A DNA stretch of 33,809 nucleotides from Thermoprotei archaeon (GTDB lineage: Archaea; Thermoproteota; Thermoprotei_A; Sulfolobales; Acidilobaceae). The position numbers and the translations under genes are program-made. This document shows positions 24,807-33,112 of this stretch, in pieces (position 1 is the stretch's first letter; each line of letters opens with the position of its first letter). Under the pieces are notes generated by a model. It saw only the letters and a list, made by a program, of their open reading frames with translations. It searched no databases and was not told where the DNA came from. The stretch lies in contig JARJMZ020000011.1 of NCBI GenBank assembly GCA_029335875.2, forward strand, positions 1-33,809. Reading direction: 5' to 3'.

Positions 24807-25702
24807 TCTTTTTGGAGCTGAGCTTCTCAATATTTATAGCTATTTCATCTTTAACTTTCATGACCCCCATACTCCTAGCTAGCGTGGGGGAGATTATTAC
24901 TGAGAAGAGCGGTGTAGTAAATATTGGGATAGAGGGCATTTTAATAGCCTCAGCTCTAGCGGCCGCCCTAACAGCTATAGTCACGGGGAGTCTCACCCTG
25001 AGCCTGGCGACAGCAGTCCTCACAGGGGCCTTAATAGGCTTTACACATGGAGCCATAGCGGTGTATTTTAGGTCTGACCAGATAATTGCGGGGCTGGCAG
25101 TGAATATTATAGCTTATGGGGCTACTGTTGTGAGTTTAGCGAGCATATGGGGGGCTCATGGGGCTTCGCCAAGGCTAGAGGTTTACACTCCAGCATTAAA
25201 CGTTCTAGGCTATAAGGTACCATTCATAAGCCTAGCCTCCATACTCATAGCTTTAATAGCATGGTACGCGCTGAAAAAGTTGAGGGTAGGGCTAGCACTG
25301 AGAGCTTGCGGGGAAGACCCTAGAGCTGCTGAAGCCTTAGGGGTGAACGTTAACATGGCCAGGATCCTAGCCACAACAATTGGAGGAGCTCTAGCAGGCT
25401 TAGCAGGAGCTTTCCTAGCAATAGAGATAGTAGGCCAGTTCACTAGGGGAATAGCCGCTGGGAGAGGCTTCATAGCGTTAGCTAACGTGGCATTCAGCGG
25501 CTGGAACCCTCTACTAGCAATAGTTGGAGCATACGCCTTCGGCTTCCTGGAAGCCCTATCAGTATACGTGCAACAGCACGCCCTAGAATACGCTTATATA
25601 GCTAAAACAATACCATACCTGGGAACCCTAGCAATAGTAGCGTTAGCCGGGTGGAAGGCTAGAATGCCGAGGAGCTTGGCGAAGCCATACATTAAAGAAT
25701 AA
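24803..25702 (+). CDS. ABC transporter permease 2 (nucleoside-type)
   Basis: The 299-residue hydrophobic protein has the partner motif KSGVVNIGIEGILIASALAA and the coupling loop RACGEDPRAAEALGVN, both close to permease 1. The two would form a heterodimeric channel. Start GTG 24803 overlaps the stop of permease 1. It ends the transport operon and is convergent with hemD 34 bases away. Confidence 0.94.
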   Translation: MIFLELSFSIFIAISSLTFMTPILLASVGEIITEKSGVVNIGIEGILIASALAAALTAIVTGSLTLSLATAVLTGALIGFTHGAIAVYFRSDQIIAGLAVNIIAYGATVVSLASIWGAHGASPRLEVYTPALNVLGYKVPFISLASILIALIAWYALKKLRVGLALRACGEDPRAAEALGVNVNMARILATTIGGALAGLAGAFLAIEIVGQFTRGIAAGRGFIALANVAFSGWNPLLAIVGAYAFGFLEALSVYVQQHALEYAYIAKTIPYLGTLAIVALAGWKARMPRSLAKPYIKE

Positions 25703-25736
25703 GACAAGGAAGCCCTCAACCCGTAAGGCTTATTTG

Positions 25737-26465
25737 CTACTTAACTAAAGCGTCCTTGACAGACTTGGGAGTACCATCCCCTATTATGAGCTCACCCGCG
25801 CCACGACACTCCTGTGGGGTGTTTTTAAACGTTGTCTCCCCCATAACGATGATTTTCAGACTATGGCGCGGGCATATGGTAATCGCCTCACAGAATATTC
25901 TAGCTATCATGGGGCTCGTCAATAGGGCTACATCCACCCTCCCCTTACATATAACTTCTTTTACAGCCTCAATCATCTCCACTCTCACCGTAGGCTCATA
26001 GACTGGGATATCATAGAATCTGACCCCGCAGGTTTTGAAGATTTCATCCGCATCCCTCACAGCCTCCGAAGATCTTAGAGCCACTATGCAATCTACCCTG
26101 ACCGAGAGTTCTCCAGCTAGAATTTTAGAGTATGGTTTAGAGGCTATGTAATCCGGGCGCCTGCCAAGGATCCTCCATACCTCCTCAGCTGTCTTAGGCC
26201 CATTAACGGCTATATAAGAACTCTTTAAGGCCTCAAATATAACATCCCCCACGCCATGCCTAGAAGCGTCTTCGAGGAGAATTTTTAGTGTTCTAGGGCT
26301 TGTTAGCATCACCCTATTACATACTCTTAAAGCTTCCAGGGCCCTTAACGATGAGCCCTCGATAGGCTTAAGCTCTATGATGGGTATCCAAAGCACTTCA
26401 CCTATATCCTTCAATTCTCTAGCTAGGGAGTCGTCGGGGGACATTATTAGGATTCTACGCTTCAA
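25737..26465 (-). CDS. hemD: Uroporphyrinogen-III synthase
   Basis: The 242-residue protein is weakly conserved, as HemD always is, but shows the two-domain layout: RILIMSPDD at the start, VMLTSPRTLKILLED for the first domain, AVNGPKTAEEVWRILGRRPD and then CIVALRSSEAV and VDVALLTSPMIARIF. It closes the linear hydroxymethylbilane with inversion of ring D. Start TTG 26465 overlaps the sumT stop (TTGA). It is the last gene of the hem unit, which supports the call. Confidence 0.88.
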   Translation of the reverse strand: MKRRILIMSPDDSLARELKDIGEVLWIPIIELKPIEGSSLRALEALRVCNRVMLTSPRTLKILLEDASRHGVGDVIFEALKSSYIAVNGPKTAEEVWRILGRRPDYIASKPYSKILAGELSVRVDCIVALRSSEAVRDADEIFKTCGVRFYDIPVYEPTVRVEMIEAVKEVICKGRVDVALLTSPMIARIFCEAITICPRHSLKIIVMGETTFKNTPQECRGAGELIIGDGTPKSVKDALVK

Positions 26466-27205
26466 CCCTTACCAGCCTTAAGTACCTCCCTGAACCTCAC
26501 AGTCTTACCTATAATTATTACTGCTGGGTTCACGATTTCCCCGCGCTCGGCAGCCTCTATTAAGTCTGAGAGCTTCCCGGCTAAGACCTTCTCATCAGGC
26601 ATACTAGCCCTCATAACCACCACCCCCAGCTCCTCGTAGCCTCTAACCCCGGCCACCTCTCTAAGGATTTCCGCAGACCTCGAAGCCCCCATTAATATCA
26701 CTATGGTATCTACTGACGACGCTATCTTAGCTAAATCAACAGACTTAAACCCCTTACTAGGGTCCTCCATCCCGGTGACTACGGCGAAGCTGGAAGAGAG
26801 CCCCCTACTGGTTAAAGGAACTCCAGATGAGGCTGCCGCAGCTAGGAAGCTAGACACCCCCGGGATTATCTCGCACTCAATCCCATGCTCTATGACGAAC
26901 GCGCACTCCTCCTCACCCCTCCCCAGGACTAGCGGATCCCCACCCTTGAGCCTGACAACTGTGAGCCCTCTCGAAGCATACTCCACTAGTATCCTGTTTA
27001 TCTCCTCCTGCGAGAGCCCCCTCCCCCCAGGCTCTTTACCCGCGTAAATCTTGATAGCGCCGGCCTTAGCCTCGCTAAGGACTTCGTGGGGGGCTAGCCT
27101 GTCATAGACTATCACATCAGCCTCTCCAATCAACTTTAAACCTTTAACTGTGATCAGCCCAGGATCTCCGGGGCCTCCGCCCACGATGTAGACTTTACCT
27201 CTCAT
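26462..27205 (-). CDS. sumT: Uroporphyrinogen-III C-methyltransferase (SUMT)
   Basis: The 247-residue protein has the SAM-dependent tetrapyrrole methylase signatures: YIVGGGPGDPGLITVKGLKL at the N-terminus, VVRLKGGDPLVLGRGEEE, GVSSFLAAAASSGVPLTSRG and a C-terminal PAVIIIGKTV. It methylates C2 and C7 of uroporphyrinogen III to give precorrin-2, committing the pathway toward siroheme, cobamides or Ahb-type heme. It is a single-domain enzyme, not fused to HemD or CysG domains. It overlaps hemC by four bases (ATGA). Confidence 0.95.
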   Translation of the reverse strand: MRGKVYIVGGGPGDPGLITVKGLKLIGEADVIVYDRLAPHEVLSEAKAGAIKIYAGKEPGGRGLSQEEINRILVEYASRGLTVVRLKGGDPLVLGRGEEECAFVIEHGIECEIIPGVSSFLAAAASSGVPLTSRGLSSSFAVVTGMEDPSKGFKSVDLAKIASSVDTIVILMGASRSAEILREVAGVRGYEELGVVVMRASMPDEKVLAGKLSDLIEAAERGEIVNPAVIIIGKTVRFREVLKAGKG

Positions 27206-28104
27206 CTTAGCACCTCATCTAGCTTAGCCTTGACAATCTCGGCAGCCTCCATCCCCAGCTTCTCGGGCTCCTCCAAGTTACCCCTAAGTCTAACCCAGAA
27301 GCCTTTCGAGCCGTTTAAGGAGACTGCTGAAGCTATGAACTCAAGCTCCCCCCCACGGTTTAAAGTGATCCCGCCTACAGCCATTTTACATCCAGCCTTC
27401 AACTCCTCCACGAAGCTCCTCTCAGCCCTCATCATAGCCCACGTTACGGGGTCAGACTTGCCACTCAACATTTTAGCTATTAAGCTATCTCTTAGGGCGA
27501 CGACAGCTATAATGCCTTGACCTGGTGGGGGTGTGAATGGTACCAGCGGCAGCCTATAATATTTCAATTTTATATTTAACCTTTCAATGCCTGCTTCCGC
27601 CACGACTATAGCGTCGTAGGGCCCCTCAAGGAGCTTCCTAATCCTAGTGTCAACGTTCCCCCTAATATCCACTATTTTAAGGCCGCTATGTACGAGCCTG
27701 AGCTGAGCTTTCCTCCTATAGCTTGAAGTGCCCACAACGCTACCCTCAGGCAACTCCTCCGGCGGTATGGGGACATCGCTTTTATGAACCAGAACGTCAT
27801 GCACGGGGCCCCTGGGAGGCGTGTACACTATCTCCAGCTCCTCGGACATAGAGCCTGGTATATCCTTAAGGCTATGCACAGCCATGTCAGCGTCGCCCCT
27901 CAACACGGCAACGTTAACCTCCTTCTCGAAAATCCCGACACCACCTATCTCATGTAGGGGCTTATCTCCCAGTACGTCCCCTTTAGTTTTAACTGTCACT
28001 ATTTCAAACTCAAGATTAGGGTAGATGCTTTTAATAGCGTTCAGGGCAATCTCCGCCTGTATGAGGCTTAACCTGCTAGCCCTAGTGGCTACCCTCACCT
28101 TCAC
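27202..28104 (-). CDS. hemC: Hydroxymethylbilane synthase (porphobilinogen deaminase)
   Basis: The 300-residue protein shows VRVATRASRLSLIQAE, MAVHSLKDIPG with the catalytic Asp region (AVHSLKD), GTSSYRRKAQL, DIRGNVDTRIRKL and the dipyrromethane-anchoring Cys in ELKAGCKMAVGG. It condenses four porphobilinogens. Start GTG 28104 overlaps the hemL stop (GTGA). Confidence 0.97.
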   Translation of the reverse strand: MKVRVATRASRLSLIQAEIALNAIKSIYPNLEFEIVTVKTKGDVLGDKPLHEIGGVGIFEKEVNVAVLRGDADMAVHSLKDIPGSMSEELEIVYTPPRGPVHDVLVHKSDVPIPPEELPEGSVVGTSSYRRKAQLRLVHSGLKIVDIRGNVDTRIRKLLEGPYDAIVVAEAGIERLNIKLKYYRLPLVPFTPPPGQGIIAVVALRDSLIAKMLSGKSDPVTWAMMRAERSFVEELKAGCKMAVGGITLNRGGELEFIASAVSLNGSKGFWVRLRGNLEEPEKLGMEAAEIVKAKLDEVLR

Positions 28105-29396
28105 CCCACAGCACCTTTGAGGGCTTTGAAAGAGCCGTGTATGGCATCGACAATCTTATCAAGGACGGGGCCTCTATGAGGCAGCCCCGTAAATATAGCC
28201 TCAAACTGGCTCGGCGCTATGAAAACACCCCTCCTCCTCATCTCCTCATGAAACCTCTCATATAAGATCTTATTGCTTAGCCTCGCTGTTGCAGCGTCCA
28301 CAACGGGGTTGGCTGTAAAGAATGCTTGAAGCATGCTCTCTACAATGTTGACCTGGACTTGGATCCCGGTTTCCATGCTAGCCTCTTCCAGGGCCTTAGC
28401 TATGGTTTTCGCAGCCCGAGCAGCTACACTGTAGGTTTCACCTTCCTCCAAAACCTCTATGGTAGCGAGCCCCCCACTCATCGATAGCGGGTGTGCGTTG
28501 AAAGTCCCCGCATTGAAGACCCTACCCTGGGGAGTTACATTCTCCATTATGTCCCTACGTGCAACAACAGCCCCTATGGGGAACCCTCCCCCAATGATCT
28601 TTCCTAGAACCACTATGTCAGCTTTCACGTTAAAGTGCTCCTGAGCCCCGCCGAGGCCCAGCCTGAACCCGGTTATAACCTCATCAAATATTAGTAAGGA
28701 CCCGTACCTGTCGGAGAGCTCCCTTAAGTGCTTGAGGAAGCCGGGCTTGGGAGGTATAACACCCATATTACCCATTACGGGCTCAACTATTATAGCTGAT
28801 ACCCTCTCACCCTCAGCCCTTAATAACCTCTCCACCCCGTCAAAGTCATTAAAGTTCGCCACTAGAGTAAGCCTAGCAACCTCCTCTGGGACGCCGTCGC
28901 TAGAGGGGACCCCATAGTGCTCGGCCGCGCTTCCAGCGGAAACCAGCATATAGTCGTGGGCCCCGTGATAGCAGCCGTCAAACTTCACAATAAACTTTCT
29001 CCTTGTGAAGGCTCTTGCTAGCCTCAACGCTAACATTGTAGCCTCGCTGCCACTATTAACGAACCTGACCATACCCCCCTTCATAACATACTGTAATATT
29101 TTCTTTGCAAGCCTAACCTCGACCTCGGCAGGAGCCCCATAAAGCCACCCCTTAAAAATCTGGTCTTGAACCTTCTCTAGCACCCTAGGATGTTTATGAC
29201 CTAATATTAAAGGCCCATAGGCTAAAACCATGTCTATAAGCTCCTCTCCATCAACAGTATAAACGTATGCCCCCTCAGCCCTCTCAACATAGAAGGGGTA
29301 GGGTTTAACCAGGGCCCTCACCGGGCTATTAACACCACCGGGGAACAGGCTCCTAGCCTCACTGTATAAATCTAGACTCCTACTCATAGCCCACAC
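28101..29396 (-). CDS. hemL: Glutamate-1-semialdehyde 2,1-aminomutase
   Basis: The 431-residue PLP enzyme carries LFPGGVNSPVRALVKP, FVNSGSEATMLALRLAR, DGCYHGAHDY, FDEVITGFRLG and the PLP lysine in VVLGKIIGGGFPIGAV. It makes 5-aminolevulinate from glutamate semialdehyde delivered by HemA. GTG 29396 gives the longest product; ATG 29387, three codons in, sits after CGGGGTG and matches the usual family start better. HemB ends nine bases upstream. Confidence 0.97.
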   Translation of the reverse strand: MWAMSRSLDLYSEARSLFPGGVNSPVRALVKPYPFYVERAEGAYVYTVDGEELIDMVLAYGPLILGHKHPRVLEKVQDQIFKGWLYGAPAEVEVRLAKKILQYVMKGGMVRFVNSGSEATMLALRLARAFTRRKFIVKFDGCYHGAHDYMLVSAGSAAEHYGVPSSDGVPEEVARLTLVANFNDFDGVERLLRAEGERVSAIIVEPVMGNMGVIPPKPGFLKHLRELSDRYGSLLIFDEVITGFRLGLGGAQEHFNVKADIVVLGKIIGGGFPIGAVVARRDIMENVTPQGRVFNAGTFNAHPLSMSGGLATIEVLEEGETYSVAARAAKTIAKALEEASMETGIQVQVNIVESMLQAFFTANPVVDAATARLSNKILYERFHEEMRRRGVFIAPSQFEAIFTGLPHRGPVLDKIVDAIHGSFKALKGAVG

Positions 29397-29405
29397 CCCG
29401 CGAGC

Positions 29406-30416
29406 TCAGAACGGGGTTTTCCCGGAGTTGAGCAGTTCCGCCGCTTCAAGGGCGTGGTACGTTATTATAACGTCCGCCCCGGCCCTAGCTATAGCTGTAA
29501 GAATCTCTAACATGGCGATTTCACCATCTATTATGCCGAGTTCCGCCGCTTTCTTCACCATCATATACTCACCGCTCACATTATATGCAGCTAGGGGGAT
29601 GTGAGGGACACTCTCTTTAATGAACCTTATAATGTCAAGGTATGCGAGTGCGGGCTTAACCATAACAATGTCCGCCCCCTCCTCCACATCCATTAAAACC
29701 TCCTTGAGAGCCTCGCTAGCGTTCCTCGGGTCTAACTGGTAACTCCTCCTATCCCCGAACCTGGGAGCGGAGTCCATGGTAACCCTGAAAGGCCCGTAGA
29801 AAGCGCTCGCGTATTTAGCTGAATAGCTCATTATGCCTACGTCCGTGAAGCCTGCAGTGTCAAGAGCTTCCCTTATAGCTTTAACCTGCCCATCCATCAT
29901 CCCGGAGGGGGCGACGAAGTCTACTCCGGATTCAGCGTAGCTTTCAGCAATTTTAGCGTAGACTTCAAGCGTAGAATCGTTATCAATAATGTCCCCCTTG
30001 AGAGTCTTCCTAGGCAGGCCGCAGTGCCCGTGGTCAGTGTAGCCGCATATGCATAGGTCTGCAAATATAATAGGCTCCCCTCCAAGCTCCCTCCTCAAAT
30101 ACCTTAAAGCCCTCTGAACGACCCCATTCTTATCCCAAGCCTGACTTCCACGGTAATCCCTCGACCTGGGTATACCGAATATTAAGAACGCCTTAACCTT
30201 TAGGTCCATAGCTTTACTAATGTACTCTATGAGACTAGGAGACTCTGGCGGGTAATAGTAGCCCTCGAAACCCTTAATCTTAACAGGGCTGTCAACGTTA
30301 TCGTTGATAAAAACGGGTAAGATGAACTTGGAGGGGTCGAGCCTTGTCTCAGCAACTAAATCCCTTAAAGCCTTAAACATCCTAAGCCTCCTCGGCCTTA
30401 AGGAGGGGAACCTCAC
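29406..30416 (-). CDS. hemB: Delta-aminolevulinic acid dehydratase (porphobilinogen synthase)
   Basis: The protein has 336 residues from GTG 30416. It contains the cysteine-rich zinc site DLCICGYTDHGHCGL, and the two Schiff-base lysines: VAPSGMMDGQVKAIREAL and ADIVMVKPALAYLDII. The cysteine motif marks a zinc-dependent form. It joins two 5-aminolevulinates into porphobilinogen. GTG 30416 overlaps the hemA stop (GTGA) and follows GAGGAGGTG; the longer in-frame GTG at 30425 is less likely. Confidence 0.97.
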   Translation of the reverse strand: MRFPSLRPRRLRMFKALRDLVAETRLDPSKFILPVFINDNVDSPVKIKGFEGYYYPPESPSLIEYISKAMDLKVKAFLIFGIPRSRDYRGSQAWDKNGVVQRALRYLRRELGGEPIIFADLCICGYTDHGHCGLPRKTLKGDIIDNDSTLEVYAKIAESYAESGVDFVAPSGMMDGQVKAIREALDTAGFTDVGIMSYSAKYASAFYGPFRVTMDSAPRFGDRRSYQLDPRNASEALKEVLMDVEEGADIVMVKPALAYLDIIRFIKESVPHIPLAAYNVSGEYMMVKKAAELGIIDGEIAMLEILTAIARAGADVIITYHALEAAELLNSGKTPF

Positions 30417-31636
30417 TCCACCCACCTCCTCAACTCTCTCACATAATAACTGTGAACCTCACTTACAACATCATAGCGCCCCTTTAAGGCTGCATCGTTG
30501 AAGTAGAGGATGAGAGGTCTCAGAACCTTCTTCATATAGCTGTGAAATGCGAGCCTGAGAGCTCTTCTTAAATCCGCGTCTCCACCATTTAAACTTTTCA
30601 TCGTCCTTTCTATTTCAATTTCGTAGAGTTTAGCTGACAACTTCATTATATTGGAGGTTAAATTCCTAACCTCACTTAGCACAATATCGCTCTCTACCCT
30701 GCCAACTTCCTCCTCAACTATAGCCTCGGCTTTAGGGATTTCGGAGAGCCTCACACTTAAATACTCGTCAGAAAGTTTCTTCACGTGATCGAAAGTGTAA
30801 ACTAAGCCTTCAACATAGTCTGTAGCGGCGGAGAGAGACAAGTCTACAATAGGGACCCTATAAAGGTTGATGTGCCCCTCACCGAAAACCTTAACACCAC
30901 CAGATACTGCCACTATAACCCCCTCAACCTCACTTAGAAGCTTGATCCTCTCGTCGAAGCCGGCAGTCTCTCCTTTATCGCATAGCCTTGCGACTTTAAC
31001 GGCTTTATCTAACGTCCTATTAGCTATTACGACTCTTGAAGGTCTATACTTGATACATAAATGTTTAACGGCGGCTTCAGCGGCCTGACCAGCGCCCACG
31101 ATCAATATTTTCCTACCGTCAAGACCTCCTAGAATTCTTGAGAGAAGCTCCACGGCCGCCTGAGGATAGCCCACGGCACCATAGCCTAGCTTCGTCTCCT
31201 CCCTAACCCTCCTGCCGGCTATCAAAGCCCTCTTAAAAATTATGTTGAGGAGGCTTGAAGTGTAATTGTTACGTCTAGCGTAAGCCCACGCCTTCCTGAC
31301 CTGTCCTAATATTTCGTGCTCCCCTATGAACTGAGATTTAAGTCCAGATGCTACCTTAAAAAGATGTCTTACAACCTCGTAGCCCTCGAGTTTAACAGCA
31401 TACCTCACCGCTTCCCCTAAGACTTCTGATATGTCCCCCTCAACACTGTAGCCTACGGAGTCTATATAGATCTCAAATCTAGCACATGTAGATAATACTA
31501 TAAGCCCGTTAACTTTAGGATAGAGCCTTTCATAGATCTCATCAACCTTACTCCCAAGAGACCCTATAACGTCGTGCGGCGCCTTTTCATATGTAATTGA
31601 ATATAGCTCGATCCTCTCCAGAGCTTTTAAAGCCAA
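30413..31636 (-). CDS. hemA: Glutamyl-tRNA reductase
   Basis: The 407-residue protein has the catalytic cysteine in LSTCARFEIYID near 50, FIGEHEILGQVRKA, the NADPH fold ILIVGAGQAAEAAVKHL and the C-terminal dimerisation helices. It reduces Glu-tRNA to glutamate semialdehyde and is the first gene of the hem unit. Start TTG 31636 sits at the transcript start expected from the TATA box at 31659-31665, so the message is probably leaderless. Confidence 0.97.
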   Translation of the reverse strand: MALKALERIELYSITYEKAPHDVIGSLGSKVDEIYERLYPKVNGLIVLSTCARFEIYIDSVGYSVEGDISEVLGEAVRYAVKLEGYEVVRHLFKVASGLKSQFIGEHEILGQVRKAWAYARRNNYTSSLLNIIFKRALIAGRRVREETKLGYGAVGYPQAAVELLSRILGGLDGRKILIVGAGQAAEAAVKHLCIKYRPSRVVIANRTLDKAVKVARLCDKGETAGFDERIKLLSEVEGVIVAVSGGVKVFGEGHINLYRVPIVDLSLSAATDYVEGLVYTFDHVKKLSDEYLSVRLSEIPKAEAIVEEEVGRVESDIVLSEVRNLTSNIMKLSAKLYEIEIERTMKSLNGGDADLRRALRLAFHSYMKKVLRPLILYFNDAALKGRYDVVSEVHSYYVRELRRWVE

Positions 31637-31658
31637 AAAGCGCCCCTAAGGTATCCTC

Positions 31659-31665
31659 ATTTAAA
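31659..31665 (-). promoter_or_regulatory. TATA box of the hemA-hemD unit
   Basis: On the minus strand CTTTAAA (centre about 31662) is 26 bases upstream of the TTG start of hemA. All six hem genes follow with gaps of nine bases or overlaps, so this is probably the only strong promoter of the unit. Confidence 0.5.
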
Positions 31666-31698
31666 GCTTAAGGAAATATCACCCTTAATATATATCAG

Positions 31699-31705
31699 TA
31701 TAAAG
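31699..31705 (+). promoter_or_regulatory. TATA-like box of the CbiX-like gene
   Basis: TATAAAG predicts a start near 31728 and a 38-base leader containing GAGGGG ahead of ATG 31766. It shares the 129-base divergent region with the hemA promoter, so both could be governed together. Confidence 0.4.
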
Positions 31706-31765
31706 GGCTAAATACTACCGAATATTACATGTAAGCTTCAAGCTTGAGCGAGGGGCTCGGAATCT

Positions 31766-32386
31766 ATGATAGTGCTCATATATCACGATCCAGGATTAAG
31801 CGAAGGTCATACCATGATGGTTAGAATGGCTGAAAAGCTTAGATCGAAGCTGGGGGTCGACGTTAGAGCTTACCCTATAAGCTCTATAGAGGAAGGTTCG
31901 GCCATGGTGAGGCAAGGCGACATTGTCTTCGCCCTCCTACCCTTTAGGGGAGGCCATCTCAGCACTGTTGAGGAGTACGTTAACGAAGCTAAAGCTTTAA
32001 TGGCGGGTAAGATACCTCTGGAGATCATAGCTAAAAACGTTGTAAGAAGGCTTGAGGGGTGCGAGAAGGTCACAGTGCTATATTGGAAGGCTAAGAGGAG
32101 GGTTGAAGATCAGCTTGAAGACCTAAACTTTATAACCTCGAGAATAAGGGAGCTCCTGGGTAATGTTGAGGTGAGATTGGCCTTAAGCTGCAACTCTAAC
32201 TGTGAAGGGTGCGTAGTGGTGGCAAGCCTACTGCCCGGAAGGTTGACGGTTGAAGCCTCTAGTAAAGGTTTAGATGTTAGGGTCCCATATTTGCTAGCAC
32301 TTATAGAAGATGACATAATATCTTGGATAGAAGAGACTGTAACCAAGTCTTTCACATGTAAAGCTGGGATCCCCGAGAGAATTTAA
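31766..32386 (+). CDS. CbiX-like protein, candidate sirohydrochlorin ferrochelatase, with CxxxCxxC cluster
   Basis: The 206-residue protein is divergent, but its first 80 residues follow the CbiX plan: a first strand ending in IYHDPG with His 7, a helix, and FALLPFRGGHLSTVEEY with His 64. In short archaeal CbiX proteins two His at these places bind the metal. The second part is unusual: SCNSNCEGC gives C142, C146 and C149 in CxxxCxxC spacing, which could hold an iron-sulfur cluster; some bacterial CbiX proteins do carry one through a different Cys motif. C99 and a Cys near 200 add to the set. Its place between hemA and the precorrin-2 dehydrogenase-like gene fits the missing step, iron insertion into sirohydrochlorin. 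The function is inferred from context and weak similarity. Confidence 0.6.
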   Translation: MIVLIYHDPGLSEGHTMMVRMAEKLRSKLGVDVRAYPISSIEEGSAMVRQGDIVFALLPFRGGHLSTVEEYVNEAKALMAGKIPLEIIAKNVVRRLEGCEKVTVLYWKAKRRVEDQLEDLNFITSRIRELLGNVEVRLALSCNSNCEGCVVVASLLPGRLTVEASSKGLDVRVPYLLALIEDDIISWIEETVTKSFTCKAGIPERI

Positions 32387-32416
32387 GACCTTAACGCTAC
32401 TTTAATTCCTATAGGG

Positions 32417-33112
32417 CTATCGCCGCTGCTGGTCTGCCTCGTCATTTAACCTCACTCCGTACGATTTAATTATTTCAAGTCCGCGTTTATATGCTGAAAC
32501 GCTATCTCCCCTTGAGACATATCCTCTGAACTTTCCATCCTCTCCTATCTCCTTATAGAGCCTCATCCTCAGATTAGGGTCTGGGATGCTCTCTCTAATG
32601 AGCTTCTTGAGCTTGCTCATAGCCTCATAAACAGCTTTAACCTCGACATCCTCCTCGAGGAGCTTTACTATCTTATCTAACACTATCCTAGCAGCTAAGC
32701 CTGTAGCCCCCTTAGATGTCACCGCTACTTCCAGACCCCCCACGCTAGCTCTGAATGGCACTATAACGTTTCCTATTCTATGGTTTACAGCGTTGTTCAC
32801 AAGCTTCCCCAGCTCTAAAGCTTTACCGGCTACGATCTCAGCTATCCTCTCGTCGCCTACCGCTATCACTATTATGTCATTCTCTCTGATAAGCTTCTCG
32901 AGAGCTTCCAGGTCGCCGGGCAAATCTAGCCTTACTAGCTTAACACCCTCAGCTTTCAATAGCTCACCGCTAAATTCCTTAGCTACTACCGTGACCTGAG
33001 CTCCAGCGTTACGAAATAAAAATGCCCTCCTAGTTCCCACACTGCCGCCCCCAACAATTAGGACTTTAAATCTTGAGGGGTCGACATAGAGGGGTATAAA
33101 GTTGCCCATCAT
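32417..33112 (-). CDS. Precorrin-2 dehydrogenase-like (CysG N-terminal/Met8p family)
   Basis: The 231-residue protein starts with FIPLYVDPSRFKVLIVGGGS followed by VGTRRAFLFRNAGAQVTVVA, the NAD-binding fold of siroheme synthases, and continues with the dimerisation and C-terminal helical domains. It would oxidise precorrin-2 to sirohydrochlorin. Where bacterial and yeast enzymes have the catalytic Asp (NVVDDP type), this one reads VNNAVNHRIGNVIVPF, with no Asp. It is a single-function protein, so a separate chelatase is expected, matching the CbiX-like neighbour. ATG 33112 overlaps the stop of the Ahb gene (ATGA), showing cotranscription. Confidence 0.88.
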   Translation of the reverse strand: MMGNFIPLYVDPSRFKVLIVGGGSVGTRRAFLFRNAGAQVTVVAKEFSGELLKAEGVKLVRLDLPGDLEALEKLIRENDIIVIAVGDERIAEIVAGKALELGKLVNNAVNHRIGNVIVPFRASVGGLEVAVTSKGATGLAARIVLDKIVKLLEEDVEVKAVYEAMSKLKKLIRESIPDPNLRMRLYKEIGEDGKFRGYVSRGDSVSAYKRGLEIIKSYGVRLNDEADQQRR

